Source of the DNA: Acidobacteriaceae bacterium
Lineage (GTDB): Bacteria; Acidobacteriota; Terriglobia; Terriglobales; Acidobacteriaceae
DNA: 61,419 bases
NCBI GenBank assembly: GCA_030041305.1
Contig: JASHOC010000324.1
Coordinates: 1-61,419 of the forward strand
Direction of reading: 5' to 3'
The notes below the pieces were generated by a model. It was not told the origin of the DNA, searched no databases, and saw nothing but the letters and a program-made list of their open reading frames with translations. Within the stretch, counting starts at the first letter, position 1. Every line of letters starts with the position of its first letter. Positions 1 through 8,410 of the stretch are shown in pieces. Position numbers and translations under genes: made by a program.

Positions 1-953
1 GTGTTCTCGTCGAAAAACAGGGCTTCGTCGCCTTCTTGGGCGCGCTCCGGGCTTTCCGTAACAAAGCGCTCGAGCAGGCCGCGCCGTTCGGAAATGGCGG
101 GAATCAAGTTGGGAAGAGACGTGTCGCGCTCGAACGCGAGTTGCGCTGCGGTGAGTTGCCGGCTCGTTCCCCCCGGATTGCCGGAAACGAACACCAGTTC
201 GCCGTCCTTCGAGCCGTTCGCGCTCCATTTCAGATAATCGGGACTCGCAATCGGGTGGCCATCTTCATAGACACGCACCAGCCCGATGTCGAAATCGTAG
301 CGCGGAAAATTGAAATTGTCGGGATCGCCGCCAAATTGCGCCACCGGCATTTCGGGTGCAAAGACGAGCCGCACGTCGGTGTACTTCTTGTAGTGGTAAA
401 GTTCGTAGACGCCGCCCTCGTAGAGTGAGACCACTTGGCACAGGTTGGCCGGATCCGAGCCGCAACTTTTTTCGAGCTCGGCTCCCTTTGCATGCAGCGC
501 GGCCACGGCGGCGCCGCCCGTTTTTCCGGCGATGGCGCCCTGCACTTCGGCGGTGACATCGCTGATCTCCATAAGCTGATCGAGCTCGAAGACGGGGCAT
601 TTCCTCTCTTCGGCCGCGGTCTGGGCGATGAAACCGTTCTGGACAAAATTCTGCCCGGAGGTGGAGAGCTGCTGCACGCATTCGAGCACACAGTGGTGGT
701 TGGTCATCACCAGCCCGTGCGGAGAAATAAAAGAGGCGGAACACCCTTCCGCAATGCGCAGAGACGACAAGCGCACATGGCTCAGCCACTGCTGCGAGGG
801 TGCGAAGCCGTATTTCGCGCCCACCGTTGAGGAGGGGAAATTGTTGAAGGTCCACATGCCTTCTTCGGCGCCCAGGAGCAGCGGCGAGGCAATCCCCACG
901 AGCAGCACGATCTGCGCCAATAGAACGATCCTGATTCTGCGATTCAGCATCAT
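1..953 (-). CDS. S46 family dipeptidyl-peptidase (DPP7/DPP11-like), partial
   Basis: Exported serine exopeptidase that would release dipeptides from peptide N-termini in the periplasm. Only the first ~317 codons are in the window; the C-terminal half, with the catalytic Ser, is cut off by the window edge. Seen: a hydrophobic signal peptide (about residues 6-27, ending LLLGAEE), then the S46 N-terminal block with MWTFNNFP, the EGCSASFISPHGLVMTNHHC segment holding the catalytic His, and further in the block AQFGGDPDNFNFPRYDFD followed by IGLVRVYEDG, where S46 enzymes carry the catalytic Asp. Two ATGs in tandem (953 and 950) follow GTGAGGA; the second has the better spacing. It lies 36 nt downstream of tdh on the same strand and is probably co-transcribed with it. 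Family is clear; substrate preference is not. Confidence 0.9.
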   Translation of the reverse strand, partial: MMLNRRIRIVLLAQIVLLVGIASPLLLGAEEGMWTFNNFPSSTVGAKYGFAPSQQWLSHVRLSSLRIAEGCSASFISPHGLVMTNHHCVLECVQQLSTSGQNFVQNGFIAQTAAEERKCPVFELDQLMEISDVTAEVQGAIAGKTGGAAVAALHAKGAELEKSCGSDPANLCQVVSLYEGGVYELYHYKKYTDVRLVFAPEMPVAQFGGDPDNFNFPRYDFDIGLVRVYEDGHPIASPDYLKWSANGSKDGELVFVSGNPGGTSRQLTAAQLAFERDTSLPNLIPAISERRGLLERFVTESPERAQEGDEALFFDEN

Positions 954-989
954 TTCCTCACGACCATCCGGGCTGTTGGCTCCGCACAG

Positions 990-2027
990 CTATTCGCCCG
1001 CTTTCGTCCAGTCCAGCACCACTTTTGCGGCTTCGCCTGAAATCATGGCGTCGAAGCCTTGCTGAAAATCCCGGTAAGAAAAGCGGTGCGTAATCACCGG
1101 AGAAATGTCTACCCCGGAATCCAGCATCACCGTCATCCGGTACCACGTTTCATACATCTCGCGGCCGTAGATGCCCTTCAGCGTCAGTCCCCTGAAGATC
1201 ACTTGCCGCCAATCGATCGCCATGTCCTTGGCCGGTATGCCCAGAATCGCAATTTTTCCTCCGTGGCTCATGTTGGCAATCATGTCGCGCAGCGCCTGAG
1301 CGCTGCCCGACATCTCCAGGCCCACATCGAAGCCCTCCGCCATGCCCAACTGCTTCTGCACTTCAGCCAGCGGGGTCTCGTTCGGATTCACCGCAAGCGT
1401 GGCGCCCATCTTCCGCGCCAACTCCAATCGGAAGGGATTCAAATCCGTCACCACCACGTGTCGCGCCCCCGCGTGCCGCGCCACTGGAATGGCCATGATC
1501 CCAATCGGACCGGCCCCGGTAATGAGAACGTCCTCCGCCAGCACCGGAAATGAAAGTGCTGTATGCACGGCGTTCCCGAACGGATCGAAGATGGCGGCCA
1601 CTTCCTGGTTGATCCCGGGATGATGCCTCCAGATGTTGCTCATAGGCAGGGCAATCAGCTCGGCAAAAGCCCCCTCGCGATCGACCCCAACACCGCGGGT
1701 AAACGCGCAAAGATGGCGCCGGCCGGCTAGGCAATTGCGGCAGCGGCCGCAAACCACGTGACCCTCTCCGCTCACCACATCACCGGGGAAAAAGTCGCTG
1801 ACATTCGATCCCACCGCCTCAATCTTGCCGACAAATTCGTGCCCGATCGTCATGGGCGTCTTAATGGTTTTTTGCGCCCAATCGTCCCACGCGTAAATGT
1901 GAACGTCGGTGCCGCAGATGCCCGCGTAGCGCACTCGAATCAGCACGTCGCTGATGCCGAGGGCCGGCTCGGGAACCTCCTCCAGCCAAAGACCCCGCTC
2001 CGCCTTGCTCTTAACTAACGCTTTCAT
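990..2027 (-). CDS. tdh: L-threonine 3-dehydrogenase
   Basis: Zinc-dependent medium-chain dehydrogenase that oxidises L-threonine to 2-amino-3-ketobutyrate with NAD+. The 345 residues match the usual family length. Visible: catalytic zinc site Cys38 (ICGTDVHIY) with His63-Glu64 (GHEF); structural zinc cysteines at 93, 96, 99 and 107; and a Rossmann nucleotide-binding segment ([11 protein letters not shown], about residues 169-179). [11 protein letters not shown] is typical of Tdh rather than sorbitol dehydrogenase. The usual partner kbl (2-amino-3-ketobutyrate CoA ligase) is not adjacent; the next gene downstream is the S46 peptidase, which suggests amino-acid scavenging. The long upstream gap holds repeats. 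Confidence 0.93.
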   Translation of the reverse strand: MKALVKSKAERGLWLEEVPEPALGISDVLIRVRYAGICGTDVHIYAWDDWAQKTIKTPMTIGHEFVGKIEAVGSNVSDFFPGDVVSGEGHVVCGRCRNCLAGRRHLCAFTRGVGVDREGAFAELIALPMSNIWRHHPGINQEVAAIFDPFGNAVHTALSFPVLAEDVLITGAGPIGIMAIPVARHAGARHVVVTDLNPFRLELARKMGATLAVNPNETPLAEVQKQLGMAEGFDVGLEMSGSAQALRDMIANMSHGGKIAILGIPAKDMAIDWRQVIFRGLTLKGIYGREMYETWYRMTVMLDSGVDISPVITHRFSYRDFQQGFDAMISGEAAKVVLDWTKAGE

Positions 2028-2274
2028 CTATAAATCCCCGTTGAGGATAGACCCTGATATCCAATCAACTCGAATTGTATCGGTTCCAACATATCGCGCG
2101 GCCAACGCATCGCGCCGTTTGACACGCCTTCAACCCGGCTCGTTATATCTGCAACATCGGCGCTTGCCCCGCAGTGGGTCGGTTCCACGCGCCGCCCTTG
2201 CGCGACGCTTATGCGTTTCGACCCAGGGGCTCTTACGAGTGGCGGACGGCCCCGGATTGTCATGTTTTGAATCC

Positions 2275-2391
2275 TATAGCGGTTCTCCAATTGGTGTAGA
2301 GCAGAACCTCGAACGTTGAGTGGCGTTTTTCCCAAGAAAACGCCACCTGGCACGCCCCTCAAAACTCCACGGGAATTGGAGAACCGCCGTA
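2275..2391 (+). mobile_element. 113-bp palindromic element, copy A (with TA flanks)
   Basis: Begins TA-TAGCGGTTCTCCAATT and ends AATTGGAGAACCGCCG-TA, so the termini are inverted repeats of about 16 bp flanked by TA. An inner hairpin has arms GTGGCGTTTT and AAAACGCCAC. It is 117 bp including both TAs, identical in length to the other five copies (40834, 53996, 55311, 59161, 60732). Short ORFs across it are artefacts. It is non-autonomous, as no transposase is present. It lies about 250 bp upstream of tdh. Confidence 0.9.
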
Positions 2392-2912
2392 AGTGGCGAG
2401 GGTCGGCCGCATTTCTCGGTAGGGGGCCCACAATGGAGAACAATGCGATTCAGAACACTCTCGGCGAGCTCGCCCTGAGGGAATAGGTTTTCCGTCAATT
2501 ACATGCCCGCTTAGCCCTGACCCTATTCGAGACCCACGAGGCGATTCGACAGACACAGGAAAAGATCGAGAGAAGCGACAGGCTCATTGCATCGCTTTCT
2601 GTGATTCTTTGCAATCAATTTCCCGCCCAGGCAGAATGGACCGCGAGCAGGCGTTCTTTGGCGGCATAAACGGAAACCCCGCCTGCCAAGGCGGCGCGCA
2701 TCTTGAAACGGGTTCTTCCGCACGCATCGAAACGGGAGGGGAGGTTTGTCGATCCGCAAATCCAAGACCCCACGCCTCTGTCAAGCGAAAATTACGCATC
2801 CACCAGAAGATAAAGCAGTTCCGTTTACAGGATATTTCCCGCCTTTCGTCATAATAAAAACCATCAAGCCGAAGAAATGTAGAGTTCCATCTCAAATCGA
2901 GAGGAGGTTTTC

Positions 2913-2967
2913 TGATCCCTGATCTCTGAAACCTGAAACCTGCTCCTGACACCTGACGCCTGACACC
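2913..2967. repeat. heptanucleotide tract
   Basis: Eight units of the form TGANNCC in tandem (TGATCCC, TGATCTC, TGAAACC twice, one 6-nt unit TGCTCC, TGACACC, TGACGCC, TGACACC). One of several intergenic tracts with a 7-nt period in this window. Confidence 0.8.
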
Positions 2968-3200
2968 GGTTTGCGGCTAATCCAGAGGCAATCCATGAGA
3001 GATTGCAACGGAAGAATACCGGCGAAACCAAGCCAAATGCCGAAAGATGAGAGCTCCAAGCCCTTTGAATGGAGGATTTTGTGACCTAAACTCTTTGTTT
3101 TCAAGATCGATAAAAATCAATCCACTGAAAACAAGGAGTTTACCCGAAAAGGGTGGGGGGGGGAGGGGTAGGGCAGGGGATTAGCTATTTTAGCTAAATC
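2968..3200 (+). repeat. partial copy of composite repeat (third copy)
   Basis: The segment from AGAGGCAATCCATG through GAGATTGCAACGGAAG and ACCGGCGAAACC to a G-run and a TTAGCTA palindrome follows the same order as 55.77-56.00 kb and, in reverse complement, 60.18-60.42 kb. Sequence identity is imperfect. Only the distal third of the ~0.9-kb repeat is present here. The G-rich run (3149-3181) has several G-tracts of three or more and could form a quadruplex. Confidence 0.55.
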
Positions 3201-3215
3201 GCCAGCCGGACGCCG

Positions 3216-4469
3216 TCACCCCAGGAAAATGCCCGCAATCGCTGCCGAAATCAGGTTGGCCATGGTCCCGGCCAGCATGGCGCGCACGCCTAACCGCGCC
3301 AGGTCATTGCGCCGCTCGGGCGCCAGCGCGCCGATGCCGCCGATTTGCATACCGATGGAGCCGAAGTTGGCGAAACCGCACAACGCGAATGTGGCAATGG
3401 TGAAGGAGCGCGGGTCGAGAGCGGCTTTTTGTGCGCCCAGCGCAATATACGCGACGACCTCATTGAGGGCCATGCGCGTGCCCAGCAGATTGCCAATGGC
3501 CGTGCAGTCGCGCCACGGCACGCCGATCAGCCACGCTACCGGCGCGCCCGCGAAGCCGAGGATCTGGCCGAGGCTGCTGGGGAACCAGGACAAGCTCCCG
3601 TGAATCCATCCCAGGAACCCGTCCAGCAGCGCCACCAGGGCCAGAAAACTGACGAGCATGATGGCGACATTGAAGGCCAGCTTGCCGCCATCGAGCGTGC
3701 CGCGGGCGATGGCGCCGATAAAGTTCTCTTCCTGGTGCAACTCATCTTTGGGGATGATCACCCTCCCTTCGGTGTCGGGTGTCTCCGTTTCCGGGACCAG
3801 CATTTTGGCCATCAGAATGGTGCCGGGCGAGGTCATGATGACGGCGGAAAGAAGATGCCGCGCCGCGACGCCCTGCGCAATGTACATGGCCATGATGCCG
3901 CCGGACACGTGGGCCATGCCGCTGGTCATGATGGTCATCAACTCGCTGCGCGTGGCGCGGGAAAGAAACGGACGGATGGTGAGCGGGGCTTCGGTCTGGC
4001 CCATGAAAATGGAGGCCGCCACATTCATGCTTTCGGCGCCGGAGATGCGCATGGTCTTGAGCATGATCCAGGCCATGCCGCGAATGATGATCTGCATCAG
4101 CCCGAGGTAGTAAAGAACGGCGAAGAAGGCGGAAATGAAGATGATAGTCGGCAGCACCTGGAAGGCGAAGATGGCCCCGGAGTTCGGCGGCAGCAATTTG
4201 CCGAAAAAGCCGGAGTTGGGCAGGCCGAGCTGGCCAAAGAGCACTTCGGTGCCCGCAAACGTCGCGGCGAGCATGTTGTTGACCACGTCGCCGGCCCACG
4301 TCATCACCCGCTGCCCGAAACTGAAGCGCAGCACCAGAAAGGCGAACAAGAACTGCAGGCCCAGGCCCCAGGCCACGGTGCGCCAGCGAATGCGTTTGCG
4401 ATCCGTTGAGCCGAGCCAGGCGACCAGCAATACAGCCACAATCCCCAAAATCCCCGTATATCGGCTCAA
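3216..4469 (-). CDS. nupC: NupC/CNT-family nucleoside transporter
   Basis: Inner-membrane concentrative nucleoside:cation symporter. The 417-residue length and about ten hydrophobic segments fit the CNT family. Family motifs seen: GQTEAPLTIRPFL in the N-terminal half and the C-terminal signature CGFANFGSIGMQIGGIGALAP. It starts at a TTG (4469) preceded by a strong GAGGAGG Shine-Dalgarno at good spacing. It is the last gene of the cdd-deoA-nupC group, 183 nt after deoA, so it probably imports the nucleosides that those enzymes process. The exact nucleoside specificity is not readable. Confidence 0.92.
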   Translation of the reverse strand: MSRYTGILGIVAVLLVAWLGSTDRKRIRWRTVAWGLGLQFLFAFLVLRFSFGQRVMTWAGDVVNNMLAATFAGTEVLFGQLGLPNSGFFGKLLPPNSGAIFAFQVLPTIIFISAFFAVLYYLGLMQIIIRGMAWIMLKTMRISGAESMNVAASIFMGQTEAPLTIRPFLSRATRSELMTIMTSGMAHVSGGIMAMYIAQGVAARHLLSAVIMTSPGTILMAKMLVPETETPDTEGRVIIPKDELHQEENFIGAIARGTLDGGKLAFNVAIMLVSFLALVALLDGFLGWIHGSLSWFPSSLGQILGFAGAPVAWLIGVPWRDCTAIGNLLGTRMALNEVVAYIALGAQKAALDPRSFTIATFALCGFANFGSIGMQIGGIGALAPERRNDLARLGVRAMLAGTMANLISAAIAGIFLG

Positions 4470-4497
4470 TGCGGAGCCTCCTCGAAAAAATGGGTCG

Positions 4498-4525
4498 GTT
4501 GCCGGTAATCAGTGGTCAGTGTACT
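4498..4525. repeat. heptanucleotide tract
   Basis: Four 7-nt units, GTTGCCG, GTAATCA, GTGGTCA, GTGTACT, in the deoA-nupC gap. Two of the words (GTTGCCG, GTGGTCA) recur in the tract at 50183. Confidence 0.6.
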
Positions 4526-4652
4526 CCGCCGCGGTCGCCGATGGCAGGAATTGCTTTCCGGCCGAAGACGCGGGTCAGCGGAGGGCGCCGGCCTTTGCCG
4601 GAGTATGCCTGCGCTGAATCGAGCTCTGAGCATGGGTTGCTGTTCGCCGTTC

Positions 4653-6104
4653 TTATTGGCCTGCACCCATTCTTTTGCGGAGATACTCCTCCGCCGTTTG
4701 GCGCGCGAAAATGCGGCTCACCAGCGCCCCTGCATGCGGCGGAGCCTCGGAGAAGTGGATGGCCCGACGGAGAAGGGCGACCGGCTCAGCAAGTTTCGCT
4801 GCCGTGGTGGCGTAGAGCGTGGCCAGCGGCCGACCCGCCTCGACGCAACAGCCCCGCCGCGCGTGAAAGCGAATGCCCGCATGAGGATCGACAGGTTCGT
4901 CAGCCTTCTCGCGGCCGGCGCCGAGCCGCTGCACCGCCCAGCCCACCGCCGTGGTGTCCATCTCCGCAATATACCCGCTCCGCCACGCCTCCACTACCTG
5001 CGTGGCGCCGGGCTTGTGAAACCGCGCCCGCTCATCGAAAACACTGGCGTCCCCGCCCTGCGCCTCGATCATTTCGAAGAAGATGCGCAGGGCCGAGCCG
5101 TCCATGAGCGCCTGTTCCGCACGCGTGTAACCGGCTTCCGGCGTCAACGCCTGGCCGCCGAGATGAACCATCCACCCGGCGAGAATCAGCGCGAGCTCGC
5201 GGAGATCGAAATTCGTCTCGGGTCGTTCGGCGGGACGCGCGCCGCGCAACAGTTCCACACTCTCGACCAGCTCGATCCAGTTGCCGGCCGCACAGCCAAG
5301 CGGTTGGTCCATGTCGGTGAGCAAAGCCACCGCGCGGGTTCCGGCGGCCTCGGCCGTCGACACCATCAGCGCGGCCAGGTATGCGCTGTCTTCGTATGTG
5401 CGCAGGAATGCGCCGGAGCCGGTCTTGACATCGAGAACCAACCCGTCGAGACCAGCCGCAAGCTTCTTGCTCAGGATCGACGCGCAGATCAATCCAGGAT
5501 TCTCGACCGTGCCGGTGCGGTCGCGGAGCGCGTAGAGCACGCGGTCGGCGGGCGCGAGCTCCGGCGTCTGACCGATAATCGAGGCGCCGCATCGCGCCAG
5601 AACTGCCTCAAATTCCGAGAGGCTGAGCTCCGTTCGGTAGCCGGGGATGGCTTCCAATTTGTCCAGCGTTCCGCCGGTGTGGCCCAGCGCGCGGCCGCTG
5701 ATCATGGGAACGACGCAGCCGCATGCCGCCGCCAGCGGGGCAACCAGAATGCTGGTCTTGTCGCCCACCCCGCCGGAGGAGTGCTTGTCGACCGCCTTTT
5801 TTCCCAGACGCAAGGGCGAAAATCTCTCGCCCGAATCGCGCATCGCCAACGTGAGCGCGCGGGTCTCGTCGACCGAAAGCCCGCGCAGCCATGCAGCCAT
5901 AAGCCATGCGGCGAGTTGCTCGAGGGGAATCGCGCCCGAAGCGGCCCCATCGACCAGGAATTTGAGTTCTGGTGCGTCGAGCGCTTGACCGTCGCGCTTT
6001 TTGCGAATCAGGTCAATCACATGAATGGGATCGTGGTCGGGGGACAAGATCTCGGTCTCCATGGCGCCGGATTGCATCGTTGGCATGGAGTCTCGCGGGT
6101 TCAT
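4653..6104 (-). CDS. deoA: thymidine / pyrimidine-nucleoside phosphorylase
   Basis: Cleaves thymidine or deoxyuridine (possibly uridine) with phosphate to free base plus (deoxy)ribose-1-phosphate. The family signature KHSSGGVGDKTSI is present early in the protein, followed by GRALGHTGGTLDKLE and the phosphate/pyrimidine-site region; the C-terminal domain ends normally. About 483 residues, longer than the ~435-440 usual for the family, with a short N-terminal leader. The start at 6104 is chosen because its ATG overlaps the cdd stop codon (ATGA, 4-nt overlap), a sign of translational coupling; the open frame extends further upstream but lies inside cdd. An internal ATG at 6062 would give a length nearer the family norm. 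Operon with cdd and nupC. Confidence 0.92.
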   Translation of the reverse strand: MNPRDSMPTMQSGAMETEILSPDHDPIHVIDLIRKKRDGQALDAPELKFLVDGAASGAIPLEQLAAWLMAAWLRGLSVDETRALTLAMRDSGERFSPLRLGKKAVDKHSSGGVGDKTSILVAPLAAACGCVVPMISGRALGHTGGTLDKLEAIPGYRTELSLSEFEAVLARCGASIIGQTPELAPADRVLYALRDRTGTVENPGLICASILSKKLAAGLDGLVLDVKTGSGAFLRTYEDSAYLAALMVSTAEAAGTRAVALLTDMDQPLGCAAGNWIELVESVELLRGARPAERPETNFDLRELALILAGWMVHLGGQALTPEAGYTRAEQALMDGSALRIFFEMIEAQGGDASVFDERARFHKPGATQVVEAWRSGYIAEMDTTAVGWAVQRLGAGREKADEPVDPHAGIRFHARRGCCVEAGRPLATLYATTAAKLAEPVALLRRAIHFSEAPPHAGALVSRIFARQTAEEYLRKRMGAGQ

Positions 6105-6553
6105 TTCAATTTCATGTCGAAGGCCAGGGGCAGCAATTCGGTGAATCGCATGGTCCGCAGGCCGTCCTCGGCAGGAAATACAACGGGCGCGTCGGCTCGC
6201 ACGAACTCTGCTAGCATTTGCCGGCAAGCGCCGCAGGGAGGGCTTGCGGCGTCATTGAGGTTGGCGACGGCCACGGCGGTGATCTGCACTTCCGGTCCAA
6301 ACTCTGCAATGGCGCGCACCAGCGCCGCGCGCTCGGCGCAGATGGTGAGGCCATAGCTGACGTTTTCCACATTGGTTCCGGTGACGATTTCACCCCCGGC
6401 GAGTTGAAGCGCGGCGCCGACGCGAAAGCCGGAGTACGGCGCGTACGACCGCAGCGCGGCTTGACGAGCGCGTTCGAGGAGATTCGCAACTTCAGCAGAG
6501 CTGGAACGATCCTCGTGCATAGACGGCAGATTCCCAAAAGAACGAGTCTCCAT
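6101..6553 (-). CDS. cdd: cytidine deaminase
   Basis: Deaminates cytidine and deoxycytidine to uridine and deoxyuridine, feeding DeoA next door. 150 residues; the small homotetrameric type has ~130, and the extra length is at the N-terminus, so an internal Met (MHEDRSS) may be the true start. Visible: SGFRVGAAL, the zinc/catalytic motif TICAERAA (Cys-Ala-Glu) and the second zinc motif PPCGACRQ. The stop overlaps the deoA start by 4 nt. A TATACAAT that could be a -10 box lies ~20 nt upstream, but no good -35 was seen. Confidence 0.94.
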   Translation of the reverse strand: METRSFGNLPSMHEDRSSSAEVANLLERARQAALRSYAPYSGFRVGAALQLAGGEIVTGTNVENVSYGLTICAERAALVRAIAEFGPEVQITAVAVANLNDAASPPCGACRQMLAEFVRADAPVVFPAEDGLRTMRFTELLPLAFDMKLK

Positions 6554-6612
6554 GCTAAAACGGTCCGCCGCAAATTGTATACGCGCAGAGCAACGCGCGA
6601 CGATGGGGTTGG

Positions 6613-7410
6613 TCAGGGCACTGCGGTGGGCAAAATCCGCCGGGCGTGGTCGAGGACTTGCCGTTGAACGTCAGGAATGGGCAACGGGTCAATCAGCGTA
6701 ATGCCGCCAATCAATGCGCTGAGCTGCAAATAGGAATGGCGGTTCAAATAGATGAACTCGAGAGGGTATTCGGGTTTTCGCGCGCGCGCCAGAGGAGGGT
6801 CGGCGTCGAGAAAATAACTGACATGCGGCCGCGGAACGAGCTTCACGATCATCCGGATATAGGCGCAGACCAGGGCGTTGCTCAGCGTTAGGTTCGCAAG
6901 TTCGTCATAAATGTAGCGATCGAAGATGACCAGATCGGCGCCCGATTCGAGCGCGTGGCGCACAGCTCGGCGCGTGGAAAGGGCGTCGAAAAGATAGAGG
7001 CACAAGCGCACGAGCGTCATGATCCGCGAACGAACGTTCTTATCGCGGCGTTCGATGGGCGCCGCCGGGGTCCCGACGCCTCGATCTCCCTTAAAGACGC
7101 TGTGACCGGTGCGTTCGCGAAGCCGGGTCAGGGTCGCCACTTCGTCCCAAAATGCAATCGAATGGACGCGCAATCCCTCCTGTTGCAGGCTGGCGGTGAG
7201 AAATTGAATTTGCGTGCTCTTCCCGGCGCCATCCACACCGGAAAAACTGACGAATCGGGTCCGATTTCTCTTGGAAAACACTGGGTCCACGGTTCTATTC
7301 TGCAGCCTTGCGGTCGGATGGGCTGGCTCATCAGCAGGTTCTCTGATCGAGCGATCCTCCGCTCCCGTCGAATCGCATTTCCGTATCTCGCGAGGGAGGG
7401 CGGAGCGCAT
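6613..7410 (-). CDS. thymidylate-kinase-like P-loop protein
   Basis: P-loop kinase resembling dTMP kinase: FVSFSGVDGAGKSTQIQF holds the Walker A motif (residues 58-66), and FDRYIYDELAN corresponds to the DR(Y/S) motif of thymidylate kinases. At 265 residues it is longer than housekeeping Tmk (~210), and the ~50 residues before the P-loop look unstructured, so the real start may be internal. A segment around residues 105-135 is unusual for Tmk. It lies 59 nt upstream of cdd on the same strand, which suggests pyrimidine salvage; but it also adjoins the polysaccharide locus, and kinase-like proteins of this type occur in such loci. The substrate is therefore open. Confidence 0.7.
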   Translation of the reverse strand: MRSALPREIRKCDSTGAEDRSIREPADEPAHPTARLQNRTVDPVFSKRNRTRFVSFSGVDGAGKSTQIQFLTASLQQEGLRVHSIAFWDEVATLTRLRERTGHSVFKGDRGVGTPAAPIERRDKNVRSRIMTLVRLCLYLFDALSTRRAVRHALESGADLVIFDRYIYDELANLTLSNALVCAYIRMIVKLVPRPHVSYFLDADPPLARARKPEYPLEFIYLNRHSYLQLSALIGGITLIDPLPIPDVQRQVLDHARRILPTAVP

Positions 7411-7438
7411 CAGGTGAAAGACTCAGGGCCGGATGATG

Positions 7439-7867
7439 TTACGGCCGGCTGGGACTCGCATGCGAAAGCGCAAGCACCGTGCCGACGGCGACTCCCGCGC
7501 CCACCACCACGCCAACCTTGATCAGGAAGATGCGCACGCGCCGTTGTTTGGCAGGCGCTATGACGGCTCCCGCTGGCCGGGACCCGGCGACCCCCGTAGT
7601 TGGAGCGGCGGGAGCCACCGCAGTTCCCATTGGGTTCGCGCCGCCATTCGGTTGCTGCTGCCCCGGGGACTGCGCTGCATCCGTTTGCTGCCCGGTGGAA
7701 GCCGGGGCGTTAGCCCCATTTGAGGCAACGGGTGCTTGCGTTTGGCTTTCCGTGGCGACGGGAGTTTGATCCTTGCTGCCTGGCGCCTCGGCGCGTCCCA
7801 CCGGGGCCGCGAGTAAGATCGCCAGAAAGCACGCAATGGGCCTTGTGAGCAACTTTGCAATGTTCAT
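7439..7867 (-). CDS. exported low-complexity protein with C-terminal membrane anchor
   Basis: No family recognised. The start at 7867 (MNIAKLL) follows GGGGAAGCG at good spacing. Residues 1-25 form a signal peptide (LLTRPIACFLAILLAAP); then comes a ~75-residue Ala/Pro/Gln/Thr-rich linker (repeated QT, AP, GQQQ); then basic KQRRVR followed by a hydrophobic segment FLIKVGVVVGAGVAVGTVLAL near the C-terminus. It would sit in the envelope, anchored at the C-terminus. Between the STAS gene and the thymidylate-kinase-like gene, same strand. Confidence 0.6.
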   Translation of the reverse strand: MNIAKLLTRPIACFLAILLAAPVGRAEAPGSKDQTPVATESQTQAPVASNGANAPASTGQQTDAAQSPGQQQPNGGANPMGTAVAPAAPTTGVAGSRPAGAVIAPAKQRRVRIFLIKVGVVVGAGVAVGTVLALSHASPSRP

Positions 7868-7909
7868 TCGCTTCCCCAATCTTTCTAGTTCCCGTCGGCG
7901 CAAGCATTC

Positions 7910-8317
7910 TCAGGCCGCGTCGGCAGGGGCTTCTAACATACCGCCAGAAGTCCATGGCTGGGAATCCCAGCCAGGCAATGGCGTGCGAAAGGAGTCGACC
8001 GCTTCCACCACGGTGTCGAAAGTTTTGAAGACACGCGCGGCGCCAGTTGATTCGAGCACTGCTCTACCTTCGGCAGGAACGGCGGCAAGCTTGACGTCGC
8101 CATTTTTCTTCATGGCTTCCTCCAGACAGGACAAGAGGAGAAGGAGCACCGCCTGGTCCATGCGGCGAACTTGGGAGCAGTCAATAACGATACGGGGGCG
8201 GCTGATTCGAGTGCAATCCCTCAATTCACCCAAGAAACCTTGCATCTGGTTCGGATTGGTTAACTCCGGAAGTTGCATTGCTGTTACAGTTCGCGCCTGC
8301 ATTGTCATACCCCTCAT
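7910..8317 (-). CDS. STAS-domain protein (anti-sigma-factor antagonist-like)
   Basis: Small cytoplasmic STAS protein. After the N-terminus comes a strand-helix pattern with PRIVIDCSQVRRMDQAVLLLLLSCLEEA, corresponding to the conserved segment of SpoIIAA/RsbV proteins. The usual phospho-acceptor Ser position reads MDQAV rather than (M/I)DSSG, so a conventional kinase-controlled switch is doubtful. About 30 extra residues follow the STAS fold. Start uncertain: ATGs at 8317, 8308 and 8302 share one purine-rich stretch. It lies 93 nt downstream of the flippase on the same strand, so it may regulate polysaccharide export. Confidence 0.75.
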   Translation of the reverse strand: MRGMTMQARTVTAMQLPELTNPNQMQGFLGELRDCTRISRPRIVIDCSQVRRMDQAVLLLLLSCLEEAMKKNGDVKLAAVPAEGRAVLESTGAARVFKTFDTVVEAVDSFRTPLPGWDSQPWTSGGMLEAPADAA

Positions 8318-8410
8318 CCTTCTCAGTTCTGCCCGTGTTCACTATTGCGAATAAGCGCCAACCTCGCGGCCAAGCCCAAGAGCGGTCGATCCGTACAGGG
8401 TCAATCAAAA

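Larger units (their letters stand above)
2028..3215. other. 1.2-kb gene-free stretch with several repeats
   Basis: Between divergently placed tdh and convergent nupC. Holds a 117-bp TA-flanked palindromic element (2275-2391), a heptamer tract (2913-2967), a partial copy of the 55/60-kb composite repeat (about 2968-3200), a G-rich run (3149-3181) and a TTAGCTA palindrome near 3181-3198. Around 2500-2670 there is an open frame of about 55 codons without a start that reads partly like a coiled coil (THEAIRQTQEKIERSDRLIA); it may be the remnant of a gene, but I cannot name it. No complete gene is supported. Confidence 0.7.

Noticed and set aside
2024..2443. ORFs translating the 113-bp element (RRFSNSRGVLRGVPGG type)
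   Set aside because: They occur identically at each element copy and follow the repeat, not a gene. The same holds for ORFs in the 27366/51977 elements.
2500..2670. Possible coiled-coil gene fragment
   Set aside because: Open for about 55 codons but without start codon, ribosome site or recognisable family; kept only as a note in the gap description.
4512..6356. 614-residue plus-strand ORF
   Set aside because: It lies opposite deoA and cdd, which have clear family motifs; the long open frame is a GC-rich antisense shadow.
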